Assembly: GCF_021391675.1 (NCBI RefSeq)
Contig: NZ_CP090095.1
Location: 4,315,001-4,379,000, forward strand
Source: Neorhizobium galegae
Lineage (GTDB): Bacteria; Pseudomonadota; Alphaproteobacteria; Rhizobiales; Rhizobiaceae
Length of the DNA: 64,000 nucleotides
Direction of reading: 5' to 3'
The notes below the pieces were generated by a model. That model was not told where the DNA came from, made no database searches, and was given only the letters and a program-made list of their open reading frames with translations. Made by a program: the position numbers and the translations under genes. Position 1 is the stretch's first letter; each line of letters starts with the position of its first letter. Positions 8,330 to 18,570 of this stretch are shown piece by piece.

Positions 8330-11029
8330 TTACCGTTCGAGGATGTCGCCCTCGGTCGGCACCAGGATCTCGCGTTTGCCGGCGTGGTTGGCCGGCCCGA
8401 TCAACCCCTCCTGCTCCATCCGCTCGATGAGCGAAGCGGCACGGTTGTAGCCGATGCCGAGACGGCGCTGGACATAGGACGTCGACGCCTTGCCGTCCCG
8501 CAGCACGATCGCCACCGCCTGGTCATAGGGGTCGTCCGACTCTGCGAGGTTGGACATGCCGGCCGGGCCGGCACCGTCACCGTCCTCGTCGTCATCGGCC
8601 GTGATCGCATCGAGATATTGGGGTTGGCCCTGGGTTTTCAAGTAGGCGACGATGTCTTCGACCTCGGTATCGGAGACGAAAGGCCCGTGGACACGCTGGA
8701 TGCGGCCGCCGCCGGCCATGTAGAGCATGTCGCCCATGCCGAGCAGCTGTTCGGCACCCTGCTCGCCGAGGATCGTGCGGCTGTCGATCTTCGACGTCAC
8801 CTGGAAGGAAATGCGGGTCGGGAAGTTCGCCTTGATCGTGCCGGTGATGACATCGACCGACGGGCGCTGGGTCGCCATGATCACATGGATGCCGGCGGCG
8901 CGCGCCATCTGCGCCAGGCGCTGCACGGCGCCTTCGATATCCTTGCCGGCGACCATCATCAGGTCGGCCATTTCGTCGATGATCACGACGATATAGGGGA
9001 TCGGCTGGAGATCGAATTCCTCCGTCTCGTACATGGCCTCGCCGGTATGGCGGTCGAAACCGGTCTGCACGGTGCGGGTCAGCACCTCGCCCTTTTCCAT
9101 CGCCTGCTCGACGCGGCTGTTGAAGCCGTCGATATTGCGCACGCCGATCTTCGACATCTTCTTGTATCGCTCTTCCATCTCGCGGACGGTCCATTTGAGA
9201 GCGACGACGGCCTTTTTGGGGTCGGTGACCACGGGCGACAGGAGATGCGGGATGCCGTCATAGACGGAGAGTTCGAGCATTTTCGGGTCGATCATGATCA
9301 GGCGGCACTTCTCCGGCGTATAGCGATAGAGAAGCGACAGGATCATGGTGTTGATGGCAACCGATTTACCCGAACCGGTGGTGCCGGCGACGAGCAGATG
9401 CGGCATCTTGGCAAGGTCGGCCACGACAGGCTCGCCGCCGATCGTCTTGCCGAGCGCCATGGCGAGCTTCGCCTTGCTGCCCTCGAAATCCTTGGAGCCG
9501 ATCATTTCGCGCAGGTAGACCGTCTCACGGGTACGGTTCGGCAGTTCGATGCCGATCGCGTTGCGGCCGGGAACGACGGCGACGCGGGCGGCGATCGCGC
9601 TCATCGAGCGGGCGATGTCGTCCGCAAGGCCTATGACGCGCGACGACTTGATGCCCGGCGCAGGCTCGAGTTCGTAGAGTGTCACGACCGGGCCGGGGCG
9701 GACATGGATGATCTCGCCCTTGACGCCGAAATCCTCGAGAACGCCTTCGAGCAGCCGGGCGTTCTGTTCCAGCGCATCGGCCGACAGCGAGGCGTCGCGC
9801 GCGACGGCCTTCGGTTCGTTCAGGAGATGCACGGAGGGAAGCTGGAAGCCATCGGGCGCGATGAACGAGCCCTGGGCTTCGCGGGCAACACGAGCGCTCG
9901 GCTTCGGCGGCGCGGCCGACGGCGCCACACGTTGCTGGACGCGGACGCCGTTGACGGTCTGCGGCGCACGCGAGGCGACGAACGGCGCATCATCGTCCTC
10001 GTCGTCATCGGCCAGGATGCCGGCCGGACGCGGCGGCATGTCGTCCCGGTCGAAGGGCGGATCGTAGTCCTCGTCATCGTCATGGCGGGAAATCGGTGGA
10101 GCCGCCACCACCCGACGCGGCGAGGTGACCCGCTCGGCGGGACCATCGAGCGAGGGCTCCATGCGACGGCCGGGGGCAACGGATGCCGCTCTCGCGCGGA
10201 CCGGCTCGTTCAGCGTCCCGAACTCGTCCTCGTTGAAATCGTAGGGCTGGTCGAAATCCATACGGCTGCGCGGCTTGATGCCAGCAAGGCGACGCAATCT
10301 GGCCTGGGCGATATACCAGTAGTGAGCGATGGCGCCGAACGCCAGGAAACCGGCAAACCGGTCCTCGTCGTCCTCTTCCTCGATCGCCTCGCGCTTGGAA
10401 CGGGTTTTCGCGGCCGCAACCGGCTGGTCGTCGTCCTCGGCATCCTCCTCGAAAGCTTCGCCGACCAGGCCGGAGGCAAACAGCATCAGCCAGGCACAGG
10501 GGATGATGAACAGGAAACCGAGCACCATCGCCACGGTACCCGTCGGATAGGCGCCGACGAACAACGCCGGGAAGCGCAGGATCATGTCGCCGATGACACC
10601 GCCGATGCCGTTCGGGATCGGCCAGGTGAGCGGCGCGGGAAAGCAGCCCAATGTCGCGGAAGCGAGCAGCGTGCCGCCGCCCCAGGCCGCAAGACGCGCC
10701 GGAACGCGGTCGTATTTGCGCCCGGCGATCAAAGCCAGGGCGAGGGCGAGCACCGGCAGCAGGGCGACGAGGCTTGCAAGCCCGAGGAACTGCATCATCA
10801 GGTCGGCGAAGGCCGCCCCCGGAAAGCCGAGGATATTGGTCGGCGCATTGTCGGTCGCGTAGGAGAAGCTCGGGTCGGCGACGTTCCAGGTCGCCAGTGC
10901 CGCAACCGCCAGCGCCAATGCGAGGAAGATGCCGAAACCGGCGAGTGCCAGCGCCTGGCGCCACACGAAGGCGGTGAGCACCAGGCGGGTGGACCGGTTT
11001 GCCATAGCCGCTGAACTGCTTCTGCCCAT
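8330..11029 (-). CDS. ftsK: DNA translocase FtsK
   Basis: An 899-residue FtsK. It moves chromosome ends through the closing septum and activates XerCD at dif. The N-terminus carries about four to five membrane segments (residues about 20-200), followed by an acidic, low-complexity linker (about 230-400) and the RecA-like motor with Walker A GTTGSGKS near residue 550 and the [19 protein letters not shown] block. The C-terminal gamma winged helix is complete ([24 protein letters not shown]). Start at 11029 is preferred; an ATG eight codons later is possible. A CtrA-type box lies about 100 bases upstream. Confidence 0.95.
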   Translation of the reverse strand: MGRSSSAAMANRSTRLVLTAFVWRQALALAGFGIFLALALAVAALATWNVADPSFSYATDNAPTNILGFPGAAFADLMMQFLGLASLVALLPVLALALALIAGRKYDRVPARLAAWGGGTLLASATLGCFPAPLTWPIPNGIGGVIGDMILRFPALFVGAYPTGTVAMVLGFLFIIPCAWLMLFASGLVGEAFEEDAEDDDQPVAAAKTRSKREAIEEEDDEDRFAGFLAFGAIAHYWYIAQARLRRLAGIKPRSRMDFDQPYDFNEDEFGTLNEPVRARAASVAPGRRMEPSLDGPAERVTSPRRVVAAPPISRHDDDEDYDPPFDRDDMPPRPAGILADDDEDDDAPFVASRAPQTVNGVRVQQRVAPSAAPPKPSARVAREAQGSFIAPDGFQLPSVHLLNEPKAVARDASLSADALEQNARLLEGVLEDFGVKGEIIHVRPGPVVTLYELEPAPGIKSSRVIGLADDIARSMSAIAARVAVVPGRNAIGIELPNRTRETVYLREMIGSKDFEGSKAKLAMALGKTIGGEPVVADLAKMPHLLVAGTTGSGKSVAINTMILSLLYRYTPEKCRLIMIDPKMLELSVYDGIPHLLSPVVTDPKKAVVALKWTVREMEERYKKMSKIGVRNIDGFNSRVEQAMEKGEVLTRTVQTGFDRHTGEAMYETEEFDLQPIPYIVVIIDEMADLMMVAGKDIEGAVQRLAQMARAAGIHVIMATQRPSVDVITGTIKANFPTRISFQVTSKIDSRTILGEQGAEQLLGMGDMLYMAGGGRIQRVHGPFVSDTEVEDIVAYLKTQGQPQYLDAITADDDEDGDGAGPAGMSNLAESDDPYDQAVAIVLRDGKASTSYVQRRLGIGYNRAASLIERMEQEGLIGPANHAGKREILVPTEGDILER

Positions 11030-11125
11030 CGTGTCTGCCCGCCGTCCTTGAACGCAACTCCAAGCGCGAATCGGCAGCCTGAGACCTGATTCACGCAATT
11101 CCAGCGGAGAATAGCGCGATGGTGG

Positions 11126-11140
11126 TTAATGTCCCTTTAA
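11126..11140 (-). promoter_or_regulatory. Candidate CtrA-binding site upstream of ftsK
   Basis: The sequence TTAA-N7-TTAA (TTAA at 11126-11129 and 11137-11140) matches the full alphaproteobacterial CtrA box and reads the same on both strands. It is 97 bases before the ftsK start. Cell-cycle control of ftsK by CtrA would fit, but only the match is seen here. Confidence 0.55.
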
Positions 11141-11173
11141 CCAAAACGAGCCCGGCGAAGGCTGAAAACATGA

Positions 11174-11201
11174 ATAAAAAAGCCCGGGTCGAAACCCGGG
11201 C
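11174..11201 (-). terminator. Rho-independent terminator of glnK-amtB
   Basis: On the minus strand GCCCGGGT (11201-11194) pairs with ACCCGGGC (11189-11182) around TTCG and is followed by TTTTTTATTC. It lies 74 bases past the amtB stop. Confidence 0.9.
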
Positions 11202-11274
11202 CAATGCAGCTTCCACAAAAGGCTGCGGCTTGATTATGCGACGGCGGCGGTTGCCCGCCGCCGCGAACCGGTGA

Positions 11275-12702
11275 TCAGGAGTGGTAAGCGGCTTCGCCGT
11301 GGGTGGCGAGGTCGAGACCTTCGCGCTCGGCTTCCACCGTGACGCGCAGGCCGACGATGAGGTCGACGATCTTGTAGAGGATCGCGGAACCGATACCGGA
11401 CCACAGCAGGGTGACGATAACGCCCTTGAACTGAGCCCAGACCTGGGTAGCCGTGCCGGCATAGCTGGCAGCGAAATCAGCCGTCGAGTAATCGACGATG
11501 CCCGCACCACCGAGAGCCGGGTTGACGAATACACCGGTGAGAATCGCACCGATGATGCCGCCGATGCCGTGTACGCCGAAGACGTCAGCCGTATCGTCGT
11601 AACCGAACTTGTTCTTGACGGTCGAGACGAAGAAGTAGCAGACCGGCGAGACGATCAGACCCATGATGATAGCGCCCATCGGGCCAACGAAGCCGGCAGC
11701 CGGGGTGATCACGACGAGGCCGGCAACGGCACCCGAAGCAGCACCCAGCATGGAAGCCTTGCCGCGAGCGAAGGTTTCAACGAGGGCCCAGGCAACGATA
11801 GCGGCAGCGGTCGCAACGAAGGTGTTCATCATTGCAAGAGCTGCGTAGGCATTGGCTTCGAGGTTCGAACCGGCATTGAAGCCGAACCAACCAACCCACA
11901 GAAGCGCTGCACCGACCATGGTCAGCGTCATCGAGTGCGGAGCCATCATGTCCTTGCCGAAGCCGGTGCGCTTGCCGACCATGATGGCGCCGACGAGACC
12001 TGCGATACCAGCGTTGATGTGGACGACGGTGCCGCCTGCGAAATCGATCGCGCCGAAGCCGAAGATCAGGCCGGTCGGGCCGGAATAGGCGCTCGGGCCG
12101 CCCCAGAACCAGACCATGTGGGCCATCGGGAAGTAGACGAAGGTGAGCCACAGGATGGTGAACAGGATGACTGCCGAGAACTTGATACGTTCGGCAAACG
12201 CACCGATGATCAGCGCAGGGGTGATGGCTGCAAAGGTCATCTGGAAGCAGACGAAGGCGAGTTCCGGAATGGCAGCGCCCTTGGTGAAGCTTTCCGACAT
12301 CGTCGTCGTATCGACGCCTGCAAGGAACATCTTGGAGAAGCCGCCGATGAAGCTGTTCATCGAGCCGCCGTCAGTGAAGGCGAGCGAATAACCGTAGGTG
12401 ACCCAGACAATCATCGCCACGGCGGCGATCATCATGACCTGCATCAGAACCGAGAGCATGTTCTTGGCGCGAACAAGACCGCCGTAGAACAGTGCCAGAC
12501 CAGGCACGATCATCAGAAGGACAAGGATGGAAGAAATCAGCATCCAGGTCGTATCGCCCTTGTCGACCGTCATGGCCGGAGCTGCGGCTGCAGCTTCAGC
12601 GGCCGGTGCGGCGGCCGTCTGCGCAAAAGCAACGGCGGGCGCGAGAAGCGCCGCGGCGGCGGCACCCAGGCGTCCCAGAGTGGAAATCCTATTAAATTGC
12701 AT
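11275..12702 (-). CDS. amtB: Ammonium transporter AmtB
   Basis: A 475-residue Amt/Rh channel for ammonium uptake in the inner membrane. A signal-like leader and an alanine-rich linker (residues about 1-45) precede eleven membrane segments. Family motifs are visible: WMLISSILVLLMIVPGLALFYGG, the GFGAIDFAGGTVVHI segment with a pore histidine, and HGIGGIIGAI near the end with the second. The ATG at 12702 follows AGGGGAG. It lies 28 bases after glnK, the usual pairing in which GlnK plugs the channel when nitrogen is plentiful, and the operon is expected to respond to NtrC through the sigma-54 promoter upstream of glnK. Confidence 0.97.
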   Translation of the reverse strand: MQFNRISTLGRLGAAAAALLAPAVAFAQTAAAPAAEAAAAAPAMTVDKGDTTWMLISSILVLLMIVPGLALFYGGLVRAKNMLSVLMQVMMIAAVAMIVWVTYGYSLAFTDGGSMNSFIGGFSKMFLAGVDTTTMSESFTKGAAIPELAFVCFQMTFAAITPALIIGAFAERIKFSAVILFTILWLTFVYFPMAHMVWFWGGPSAYSGPTGLIFGFGAIDFAGGTVVHINAGIAGLVGAIMVGKRTGFGKDMMAPHSMTLTMVGAALLWVGWFGFNAGSNLEANAYAALAMMNTFVATAAAIVAWALVETFARGKASMLGAASGAVAGLVVITPAAGFVGPMGAIIMGLIVSPVCYFFVSTVKNKFGYDDTADVFGVHGIGGIIGAILTGVFVNPALGGAGIVDYSTADFAASYAGTATQVWAQFKGVIVTLLWSGIGSAILYKIVDLIVGLRVTVEAEREGLDLATHGEAAYHS

Positions 12703-12730
12703 AGCTAAAAAACTCCCCTGTCGGCCCTGC

Positions 12731-13172
<442 letters not shown>

Positions 13173-13263
13173 TTTCGATCGCGCCTATAAGTTATTGAAA
13201 TGTAAAGGCTTACAACGCGGGCCTCAAAAAACGGGCATTTGGATGGCGCAAAGACGTCCAAAA

Positions 13264-13289
13264 CTTGTGCAAAATTAGAAAATTGCACA
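13264..13289. promoter_or_regulatory. AT-rich palindrome between tesB and glnK
   Basis: TTGTGCAA (13264-13271) and TTGCACAA (13282-13289) form a perfect inverted repeat with a ten-base spacer, about 95 bases upstream of the sigma-54 element. It could be an activator site for glnK-amtB. The TGC/GCA spacing differs from the classical NtrC box. It also lies just past the tesB stop and is followed on the minus strand by GTTTTGG, so a weak tesB terminator is the alternative. Confidence 0.4.
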
Positions 13290-13293
13290 ACTA

Positions 13294-14178
13294 TTAATCA
13301 TTTGCCTTTTTCCGAATCAGTCCTTCCTGGGCGACCGAGGCGATCAGTGTGCCAGAACGGGTGTAAATGCTGCCGCGGGTCATTCCGCGGGCGCCGGAGG
13401 CGCTCGGGCTGTCCTGCGTATAGAGGAGCCAGTCGTCGAATGTAGCGGGCCTGTGAAACCACATGGCGTGGTCGAGGCTCGCCGCCTGAAGCGTCGGATC
13501 GAAGATCGACGTGCCGTGGGGATAGAGCGACGCGTCGAGCAGCGTCATGTCGGAGAGCCAGGCGAGCACGGCTGCCTGATAGTGGCGCTCGGACGGTACC
13601 TCGCCGACGGTCCGGACCCAGATGTCCTGCCGCGGTTCGAGCTTGTCCCTGGTGAGATAGTGCACGAGCGAGGTGGGGCGCACTTCGATCGGCCGCTCCC
13701 GGCTCCAGTAGCGACGCACGTTCTCCGGCGCCTTCTTGAGGAAGAGCTCCTTGAACTCCTTCTCGCCCATCAGATCCTCCGGCTGGGTAACGGAGGGCAT
13801 GTCGATCTGGTGCTCGTAACCGCCCTCCTCGACCTGGAACGAGGCGGACATGGCAAAGATCGCCTTGCCGTGCTGCACCGCCGTGAGCCTGCGGGTGGTG
13901 AAGCTTGACCCGTCGCGGATGCGCTCCACCTGATAGAGGATCGGAACGGAAGGATCGCCGGGGCGCATGAAATAGGCATGCAGCGAATGCACGAAACGAT
14001 CGGCCTCGACGGTTCGCTGGGCGGCCATCAGGGCCTGGGCGATCACCTGGCCGCCGAATACCCGCTGCCAGCCGACATCCGGGCTGGTGCCGCGATAGAT
14101 GTTCTCCTCGAGCTTTTCGAGGTCGAGCGTTGCGATGAGCTGTTCCATGGCGGAGGGGGATTCGGTCTGGCGCGACAT
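13294..14178 (-). CDS. tesB: Acyl-CoA thioesterase II
   Basis: A 294-residue double hot-dog thioesterase that hydrolyses acyl-CoA to free fatty acid and CoA. The N-terminal domain has the FGGQVIAQALMAAQRTV segment and the FMRPGDPSVPILYQVERIRDG block, quoted here in part. The C-terminal domain has the family's LDHAMWFHRPATFDDWLLY. The ATG at 14178 follows CCGGAG by nine bases, giving MSRQTESPSAMEQL. It diverges from the UbiH-type gene and is tandem with glnK but separated by 224 bases and a regulatory region. Confidence 0.94.
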   Translation of the reverse strand: MSRQTESPSAMEQLIATLDLEKLEENIYRGTSPDVGWQRVFGGQVIAQALMAAQRTVEADRFVHSLHAYFMRPGDPSVPILYQVERIRDGSSFTTRRLTAVQHGKAIFAMSASFQVEEGGYEHQIDMPSVTQPEDLMGEKEFKELFLKKAPENVRRYWSRERPIEVRPTSLVHYLTRDKLEPRQDIWVRTVGEVPSERHYQAAVLAWLSDMTLLDASLYPHGTSIFDPTLQAASLDHAMWFHRPATFDDWLLYTQDSPSASGARGMTRGSIYTRSGTLIASVAQEGLIRKKAND

Positions 14179-14265
14179 TATGACGAACTCCGGCGATAGG
14201 AAGCGGCTGTCGGATGATCTATATCCACCACATGATATTCTCAAGTCTCACGGGAGTTTAGGCAA

Positions 14266-15480
14266 ATGCTGGACATGCTGGTTGTAGGAGGCGGTTATGT
14301 GGGTCTCGCCGCCGCCGTCGCGGTCAAGCAGGCGGCGCCGCATCTGCAGGTCGAGGTGATCGAGGCGGCTCCTGCCGGCACCTGGGAAAAGGACGAGCGG
14401 GCCTCCGCCATCATTGCCGCCGCGACCCGCATGCTGGACGTCTTCGGCGTCTGGAACGAGATCGCCGTCGATGCCCAGCCGATCAACCGGATGGTCGTCA
14501 CCGACAGCCGCACGTCCGACCCGGTACGACCGGTCTTCCTCACCTTCGACGGCGAAATCGAGGAAGGCAGGCCGTTCGCCCATATGGTACCGAATGTCGC
14601 CATGGTGAGAGCCCTGCGCGGCGCTGCCGAACGGCTTGGCATCACCATCCGCCACGGGCTTTCCGCCACCGGCTTCCAGTCCGGCAGCACCCGTTGCACC
14701 GTGTCGCTCTCCGACGGCTCGACGGTCGAGACCCGCCTCCTGGTCGCCTGCGACGGCGTGCGCTCCAAACTGCGCGACATGGCCGGCATCAAGACCGTCA
14801 CCTGGGATTACGGCCAGTCGGGCATCGTCGCGACGGTTGCCCACGAGCGGCCGCATGACGGCGTGGCGGAAGAACATTTCCTTCCGTCCGGCCCATTTGC
14901 CATCCTGCCGCTCACCAACAACCGGTCCTCGCTGGTGTGGACCGAACGGACGGCGGAGGCCAACCGGCTGGTCGCCGCGGACGATCTGGTATTCGAGGAA
15001 GAACTTCAGCGCCGTTTCGGCCACAAGCTCGGCGAACTGACGGTGGTCGGAGGCAAGCGTGCCTTCCCGCTCGGCCTGACGCTCGCCCGCGCCTTCGTGG
15101 CCCCGCGCGTCGCCCTTGCCGGCGATGCGGCGCATGGTATCCACCCGATTTCCGGCCAGGGCCTCAATCTCGGTTTCAAGGACGTCGCGGCACTGGCCGA
15201 GACGGTGGTCGAAGCCGACCGCCTCGGTCTCGACATCGGCGCGCTCAACGTTCTGGAGCGTTACCAGTCCTGGCGGCGCTTCGATACGTTCCGCATGGGT
15301 GTGACCACCGACGTGCTGAACCGGCTGTTCTCCAACGATATCACGCCGATCCGCATCGCCCGCGACTTCGGCCTCGGCATTGTCGAAAAGCTCCCAAAGC
15401 TGAAGACCTTCTTCATCGACCAGGCGGCGGGCAAGAGCGGCGAGGATGGCCCGAAGCTGCTGGCGGGCGAGGCGATCTAA
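14266..15480 (+). CDS. UbiH/UbiF-type FAD-dependent monooxygenase
   Basis: A 404-residue flavoprotein of the UbiH/UbiF/COQ6 family, which hydroxylates the ubiquinone ring. The N-terminal Rossmann motif GGGYVGLAAAVAVK binds FAD; the central DG motif is ACDGVRSKLRDMAGI; and the second FAD motif is GDAAHGIHPISGQGLNLGFKD, quoted in part, which is the family signature. The position hydroxylated (C4, C5 or C6) cannot be told from sequence. It diverges from tesB. A RIME-type repeat follows the stop. Confidence 0.9.
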   Translation: MLDMLVVGGGYVGLAAAVAVKQAAPHLQVEVIEAAPAGTWEKDERASAIIAAATRMLDVFGVWNEIAVDAQPINRMVVTDSRTSDPVRPVFLTFDGEIEEGRPFAHMVPNVAMVRALRGAAERLGITIRHGLSATGFQSGSTRCTVSLSDGSTVETRLLVACDGVRSKLRDMAGIKTVTWDYGQSGIVATVAHERPHDGVAEEHFLPSGPFAILPLTNNRSSLVWTERTAEANRLVAADDLVFEEELQRRFGHKLGELTVVGGKRAFPLGLTLARAFVAPRVALAGDAAHGIHPISGQGLNLGFKDVAALAETVVEADRLGLDIGALNVLERYQSWRRFDTFRMGVTTDVLNRLFSNDITPIRIARDFGLGIVEKLPKLKTFFIDQAAGKSGEDGPKLLAGEAI

Positions 15481-15493
15481 GTACGCGCCCAGA

Positions 15494-15677
15494 GCCCCTC
15501 ATCCCGCTGCCGCGACCTTCTCCCCGCACGCGGGGCGAAGGGGTTATGCCGCATCGGCTTGCTCAAGCAACTGCCGTAGGCAACTTATAGCGACGTCAGA
15601 AAATAAAGCGGGAAGGTCGCCGCGTTCCTCCTTCGCCCCGCAAGCGGGGAGAAGGTGCCGGCAGGCGGATGAGGGGC
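15494..15677. repeat. Second RIME-type palindromic element, enlarged
   Basis: Bounded by GCCCCTCA (15494-15501) and TGAGGGGC (15670-15677). Two hairpins rich in CCCCGC/GCGGGG sit inside, and between them is about 85 bases of less symmetric sequence. Its right end (GAAGGTGCCGGCAGGCGG then TGAGGGG) is the same as that of the element at 6503-6629. It fills the gap between the convergent UbiH-type and Trm112 genes. Confidence 0.75.
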
Positions 15678-15683
15678 AAACTC

Positions 15684-15872
15684 TCAGTCTTCGATCTTGC
15701 GGGCTTCGGAAATCAGCATGATGGGGATGCCGTCGCGGATCGGATAGGCGAGCTGCGCCTTCTGGGAGATGAGTTCGTTGGTCTCCCGGTTGAGGGACAG
15801 CCGGCTCTTGGAGAGCGGGCAGACGAGCAGGTCGAGCAGTTTCGGATCGACCTTGCTGAGTTTCTCGTCCAT
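15684..15872 (-). CDS. Trm112 family protein
   Basis: A 62-residue member of the Trm112/UPF0434 family ([19 protein letters not shown]...). In eukaryotes and archaea Trm112 is a zinc-binding activator of methyltransferases; the short bacterial forms keep the fold, and here only the first cysteine position (VCPLSK) of the zinc site is present. The start lies 12 bases after the LON-domain gene, and the thioredoxin gene is upstream of that. The conserved [14 protein letters not shown] tail marks the full length. Confidence 0.88.
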   Translation of the reverse strand: MDEKLSKVDPKLLDLLVCPLSKSRLSLNRETNELISQKAQLAYPIRDGIPIMLISEARKIED

Positions 15873-15884
15873 GGACTTGGGGCC

Positions 15885-16562
15885 TTACTGAAGCATGGTG
15901 TCGGAATCGCCGAAATCGCGCGCCAGCAGGATTTCCGTGATGGCGATCAGCGTTTCCGCGCGGGTCCGCAGGTCCGGCGCTTCGAGAAGAGCCTGTTTCT
16001 CCGCAGGTCCGAAGGGCGACATCATCGACAGGGAGTTGACGAGCGTGCGGTTGCCGGCGCGCTCGACGCTTTCCCAATCCGCCTCCAGCTTGTTGGCGTC
16101 GAGATAGGCGCGGAAGACGCGCAACAGCTCGGCGCGGTCGACCGTGCTCTCGTCGTCCTCGGTGGAGAGGTCCGTCATCATCGGTGCGATCTTGAAGGTG
16201 CGATAGGGATGGCCCATGCCGACTTCTTCGATGAGCCGGAACCGGCAGATGCCGCTAATCGAGGTGATGTACCGGCCATCGCCGGTTTCGGCAAACGATG
16301 TGATGCGGCCGATGCAGCCGACCGTCGAGAGCGGAGCCCGCGGGCCTTCGACGGCCTCGCCGGATTCGAGCAGCGACGGCTGTACGATACCGATCAGCCG
16401 GTTACCTGCAAGCGCCGCGTCGAACATGGCAAGATAACGCGGCTCGAAGATGTTGAGCGGCAGCTGTCCGCCCGGCAGAAGCAATGCGCCGGTAAGAGGA
16501 AAGACGGGAACCGTCTCCGGCAGATCCTCGCGCTTCAGATATCTCGCATTTCCCACATGCAT
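15885..16562 (-). CDS. LON peptidase substrate-binding domain protein
   Basis: A 225-residue stand-alone LON N-terminal (LON_substr_bdg) protein. The signature VFPLTGALLLPGGQLPLNIFEPRYLAMF (in outline) is near residues 18-45. There is no AAA+ or serine protease domain, so it is not a Lon protease; such proteins may present substrates or bind proteins, but the role is unknown. The ATG at 16562 follows GGGAGG by about ten bases. The gene belongs to a minus-strand row: thioredoxin, this gene, Trm112. Confidence 0.88.
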   Translation of the reverse strand: MHVGNARYLKREDLPETVPVFPLTGALLLPGGQLPLNIFEPRYLAMFDAALAGNRLIGIVQPSLLESGEAVEGPRAPLSTVGCIGRITSFAETGDGRYITSISGICRFRLIEEVGMGHPYRTFKIAPMMTDLSTEDDESTVDRAELLRVFRAYLDANKLEADWESVERAGNRTLVNSLSMMSPFGPAEKQALLEAPDLRTRAETLIAITEILLARDFGDSDTMLQ

Positions 16563-16645
16563 GGGTCCGACACCTCCCAGACGACCACTGGCTCAGACCA
16601 AGGATTCGCTGCTTGGAATAATGTGGGGCACCCACTGGAGAACGC

Positions 16646-16671
16646 AAGGCCAATCCTTGAGGATTGGCCTT
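16646..16671. terminator. Perfect 11-bp hairpin after the thioredoxin gene
   Basis: AAGGCCAATCC (16646-16656) pairs perfectly with GGATTGGCCTT (16661-16671) around TTGA. It lies 42-68 bases past the thioredoxin-gene stop and before the LON gene. No T-run follows on either strand, so it may be a partial terminator or an mRNA-stability element. Confidence 0.45.
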
Positions 16672-16713
16672 GGCTTGCGAACACAGGCCCGTGTTTAAGA
16701 AAACAGAACCTGT

Positions 16714-17688
16714 CTACGAAAACAGGATGGAGGAGAGGCGGCGGCGGGCGGCGATGGTCGCCGGATCCTTCGGCCCCCAGACATCAAAGAATGCCAGGAG
16801 TTGGCGGCGGGCGCCGTCGTCGTCGAACGTGCGGTCCTTGCGCATGATGGTCAGCAGGTGCTCGGCGGCCTTGTCGCGCTCGCCCTGGACGTTGAGGATC
16901 TTGGCAAGCTTCAGGCGGGCGTCGTGGTCGTCCGGATCGGCGTCGAGCTGGCGCTCCAGAGCCACCGGATCGCCGAGCTTGCGGGCTTCCTCGATCTGCT
17001 CGAGCTTCTTGGCGACCGCCTGGATCGCAGGATCCTTGGCAAGCTCTTCCGGAAGGGAAGCGAGCATCTGGCTTGCGCGGGCTGTCTCGCCCATGGCGAT
17101 CAGGCACTGCATCATCCCGGCGGCAGCCTTGGCGTTTTCCGGATCGGCCTGCAGGACGGCGCCGTAAAGCTGGGCTGCTTCCTGGATCTCACCACCGGCA
17201 AGAAGGGTTTCCGCCTCGGCGAGCGCCGCCTCGATCTCGGCAGCCTGGTCGGCGCCCGGAGGTCCGGCAAGCTTGTCGATGAACTGGCGAACCTGGCTTT
17301 CCGGCACCGCGCCCATGAAACCGTCGACCGGACGACCATCGACGAAGGCGATGACAGCCGGGATCGACTGGATGCCGAGCTGGCCCGGGATCGATGGGTG
17401 ATCGTCAATATTCATCTTGACGAGCTTGACCCGGCCCTGGCCTTCGTTGACGACCTTTTCGAGCACCGGCGTCAGCTGCTTGCAGGGACCGCACCAGGGC
17501 GCCCAGAAATCGACGAGAACCGGCTGGCGGCGCGATTCTTCGAGCACGTCCTTGGTGAAGCCGGCGGTGCTGGTGTCGGATACGTAGACCCCGGCAGGAC
17601 CCGATGCGGCCGGCGCCGCCCCAAAGCTTGCCGAAGCAGTCATCTGCCCGCCGTAGGAACCGCCATAGGGGTTATTGCTGCCGCTCAT
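16714..17688 (-). CDS. Thioredoxin-TPR protein (CnoX/YbbN-like)
   Basis: A 324-residue protein with a thioredoxin domain (about residues 45-145, active site WCGPC) followed by a TPR-like helical region. This is the layout of CnoX/YbbN, a chaperedoxin that protects proteins from hypochlorous stress and hands them to GroEL. E. coli YbbN has SxxC instead of CxxC; here both cysteines are present, so redox activity is likely, as in other alphaproteobacterial forms. A glycine/alanine-rich N-terminus (about 40 residues) lacks a signal peptide. Start at 17688 follows GGGAGAAC. Confidence 0.9.
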   Translation of the reverse strand: MSGSNNPYGGSYGGQMTASASFGAAPAASGPAGVYVSDTSTAGFTKDVLEESRRQPVLVDFWAPWCGPCKQLTPVLEKVVNEGQGRVKLVKMNIDDHPSIPGQLGIQSIPAVIAFVDGRPVDGFMGAVPESQVRQFIDKLAGPPGADQAAEIEAALAEAETLLAGGEIQEAAQLYGAVLQADPENAKAAAGMMQCLIAMGETARASQMLASLPEELAKDPAIQAVAKKLEQIEEARKLGDPVALERQLDADPDDHDARLKLAKILNVQGERDKAAEHLLTIMRKDRTFDDDGARRQLLAFFDVWGPKDPATIAARRRLSSILFS

Positions 17689-17746
17689 GAATGTTCTCCC
17701 GGGAACGCTTTCGCATCTTTGCCATATAGGCTGCAAAGATCGTATG

Positions 17747-18256
17747 TCAGTCTGTCACTTTCAAGACAAGCGGCTGATGGCCGGTCGCCTCCAGAAAGCG
17801 GATGAGATCGCCGCTGGCGATGGAGGTCGTGGCATCGTTCGACAGCGGATGGCCGTTGATGATGTCGTGCTTCATCAGGTCTTCGTCGAGCACGAAGGTA
17901 ACATTGCGCCCGGTATCGTTGAAGGCACCGAACACCGTCACCGAACCCGGAACCACGCCGAGATAGTCCAGCAGCATTTCCGGCCGTCCGAACGAGACCC
18001 GGCTCGAAGCGCCGATCACCTTGTGCACGGTCTTCAGATCGACCGTGGCGCGCTCCTCGACCGTCAGGACGAAATACTGGTCCTTCTTGTCCTTCACGAA
18101 CAGGTTCTTGGTATGGCCTCCGGGGATCTCGTCACGCAGGCTTTCGGATTCCGCCACAGTGAAGACCGGCGGGTGCGTCTTGGTCGAATGCGCAATGTTC
18201 AGGCTGTCGAGGAAATGGAAAAGATCCTCGGCGGTTTTCGGCTCTGTTTCGGTCAT
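17747..18256 (-). CDS. Prolyl-tRNA editing protein (YbaK/ProX type)
   Basis: A 169-residue trans-editing domain that deacylates mischarged tRNA-Pro. The YbaK/ProX fold is recognised by HTKNLFVKDKK, in which the conserved lysine contacts the tRNA end, and by the C-terminal GHQPLVLKV segment. The family includes ProXp-ala (Ala-tRNA-Pro) and YbaK (Cys-tRNA-Pro); the HTKNLF motif favours the ProXp-ala/PrdX group, but substrate is inferred. The ATG at 18256 has only a weak ribosome site. The gene diverges from iorA. Confidence 0.85.
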   Translation of the reverse strand: MTETEPKTAEDLFHFLDSLNIAHSTKTHPPVFTVAESESLRDEIPGGHTKNLFVKDKKDQYFVLTVEERATVDLKTVHKVIGASSRVSFGRPEMLLDYLGVVPGSVTVFGAFNDTGRNVTFVLDEDLMKHDIINGHPLSNDATTSIASGDLIRFLEATGHQPLVLKVTD

Positions 18257-18570
18257 GCTGATGGATTGGCTCTGTTGGCGGGCGGGCGGACTATAACCGG
18301 AATGATTGGACCGGCCAAGGCAGGCGCACACGATCTCGTGAAGCGCTTGACCTGGTATGACGGCGCAACCATTTTACCAGACGTGGAGAACCGGCATCCG
18401 GCAATTCCGTCGGCCGACCGTAGCCAATTGATAAACAATAACTTCTCCAGTTAACTCAAGTTTATTTCGGCGCGATATTCCGCGCATTCGATACCGGCCC
18501 AGGCCGATAACAGCCGCTCAATCTCCAGTGCCGGCGCAGCGCCCGGCTTCTTATCTGAAAGGTCTGCCTC
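18257..18570. other. Divergent proX-type/iorA intergenic region
   Basis: These 314 bases contain no gene that can be supported. An element TTGACC with CATTTT about 17 bases further on (near 18347-18376) could be a sigma-70-type promoter for iorA. The part next to iorA has a small GGCGCG/CGCGC hairpin. No regulator-binding palindrome stands out. Confidence 0.35.

Noticed and set aside
8297..11014. Open frame of 905 codons opposite ftsK
   Set aside because: It is the antisense shadow of ftsK caused by GC-rich third positions. It shows no domain, no ribosome site and histidine/arginine/aspartate-rich translation typical of such shadows.
13264..13289. Classical NtrC box
   Set aside because: The TGC and GCA halves are 14 bases apart instead of 11, so it is listed only as an unassigned palindrome.
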